From the NCBI RefSeq assembly GCF_000689255.1, contig NZ_HG964446.1:2572809-2636808 (forward strand): a stretch of 64,000 nucleotides of DNA. The letters run 5' to 3'. Every line of letters starts with the position of its first letter. The stretch's first letter is position 1. The notes under the pieces are model-generated. The model saw nothing but the letters and a program-made list of their open reading frames with translations, was not told the origin of the DNA and did not search any database. The DNA is from Mycobacterium triplex (lineage in GTDB: Bacteria > Actinomycetota > Actinomycetes > Mycobacteriales > Mycobacteriaceae). The position numbers and the translations under genes were made by a program. Of the stretch, positions 63,546 to 64,000 are shown piece by piece.

Positions 63546-64000
63546 GTGGCATCGTCTTCGGCGCCGGTGCACCCTGCCCGCCACCTGTCGGTTTTCTTCG
63601 TCTTGCTGATCGGCGTCTACCTGTTGGTATTTCTCACCGGAGACAAGCGCGCCGCCCCGAAGCTCGGCATCGACCTGCAGGGCGGCACCCGCGTCACGTT
63701 GACCGCGCGCACCCCGGACGGCTCGCGCCCCAGCAAGGACGCGCTGTCGCAGGCCCAGCAGATCATCAGCGCGCGCGTCAACGGCCTGGGCGTCTCCGGT
63801 TCCGAGGTGGTGGTCGACGGCGACAACCTGGTGATCACCGTGCCCGGCAACGACGGCAACGAGGCCCGCAACCTGGGACAGACCGCCCGGCTCTACATCC
63901 GTCCGGTGCTGAACTCCGCGCCGGCCCAAGCCGCCGAACCCAAGCCGCCGGCCGGCCAGCCCGCTCCGCCGCCCGCGGGGCAGCCCGCTCCGCCGCCCGC
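63546..64000 (+). CDS. secD: SecD, truncated at the window edge
   Basis: The first 151 residues of SecD are present: an N-terminal helix (about 15-32, [17 protein letters not shown]), then [15 protein letters not shown], the SecD P1 head domain, and a Pro/Gln/Ala-rich linker. GTG 63546 is preceded by AAGGAG. The protein is a protein-export motor that uses the proton gradient. It is incomplete because the sequence ends. Confidence 0.93.
   Translation, partial: MASSSAPVHPARHLSVFFVLLIGVYLLVFLTGDKRAAPKLGIDLQGGTRVTLTARTPDGSRPSKDALSQAQQIISARVNGLGVSGSEVVVDGDNLVITVPGNDGNEARNLGQTARLYIRPVLNSAPAQAAEPKPPAGQPAPPPAGQPAPPP
63957..64000 (+). repeat. Tandem repeat in secD encoding a Pro-rich linker
   Basis: A 20-base unit recurs after four extra bases (63957-63976 and 63981-64000), giving a 24-base, eight-codon period that encodes QPAPPPAG. 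The run is cut by the window end, so the copy number is unknown. Such linkers vary in length between strains. Confidence 0.7.

Noticed and set aside
1..64000. tRNA, rRNA, CRISPR array, insertion sequence or prophage
   Set aside because: No cloverleaf, rRNA segment, regularly spaced repeats, transposase or integrase was noticed while reading both strands; a program search would be needed to exclude small RNA genes.
63957..64000. Tandem repeat as a VNTR or mobile element
   Set aside because: It is an in-frame Pro-rich linker inside secD, only two copies are visible and the window ends.

Overview
The window is chromosomal DNA of a Mycobacterium (in the broad sense). It is GC-rich, uses GTG starts freely, packs genes with ATGA/GTGA stop-start overlaps, and carries genus markers: an MmpS/MmpL pair, an EspB-like protein, PE and PPE proteins, and the phosphatidylinositol mannoside genes pgsA-patA-pimA. 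From about 38.9 kb to the end the gene order matches, from memory, the thrS-to-secD block of M. tuberculosis (Rv2614c to Rv2587c). The species cannot be fixed from sequence alone. I found no tRNA, rRNA, CRISPR array, insertion sequence or prophage.

0-9.6 kb: an MFS exporter fused to a cyclic-nucleotide-binding domain overlaps an ATP-grasp ligase (possible peptide synthesis and export pair). An mmpS-mmpL operon with a TetR gene follows. Next is an orphan EspB-like ESX substrate whose promoter has two tandem palindromic operators, downstream of another TetR gene.

9.6-20.8 kb: mixed accessory metabolism: a crotonase, a FadD-RidA-metallohydrolase group, a decayed flavin monooxygenase/acyl-CoA dehydrogenase-like pseudogene, a LysR/SDR divergent pair, a catalase-related protein, a TauE-type permease, a STAS protein, a TetR regulator, and a DedA plus SGNH hydrolase pair.

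20.8-32.1 kb: an aromatic-acid island. An acyl-CoA synthetase and an IclR regulator face a five-gene minus-strand operon with four-base overlaps: Rieske dioxygenase alpha and beta subunits, an 84-aa unknown, a dihydrodiol dehydrogenase-like SDR, and a class II aldolase-family decarboxylase. On the other strand lie a DUF2231-Rieske protein, a hemerythrin protein and pcaH-pcaG-pcaB. The simplest reading is phthalate-type acid to protocatechuate to carboxymuconolactone. An EthR-like TetR gene converges on pcaB.

32.1-38.9 kb: a methyltransferase diverges from a ferredoxin gene, which leads into a SufR-like Fe-S regulator, a membrane protein, a cupin and a nitronate monooxygenase. DUF1990, aldo/keto reductase, thioesterase and alpha/beta hydrolase genes follow.

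38.9-64 kb: conserved core. thrS, Ap4A phosphorylase, pgsA, patA, pimA and a NUDIX gene form one tight transcription unit. Then come a PPE and PE-PPE pair, pdxS-tesB-pdxT, yebC, the speE-DUF4247-DUF2617-DUF4178 operon, ruvCAB behind a LexA box, two membrane proteins, carboxylic acid reductase, gabT, yajC and the start of secD.

Two copies of a 59-bp palindromic repeat and two MIRU-like cores sit in intergenic gaps. ORF-length antisense reading frames are common because of the GC bias and were not called.
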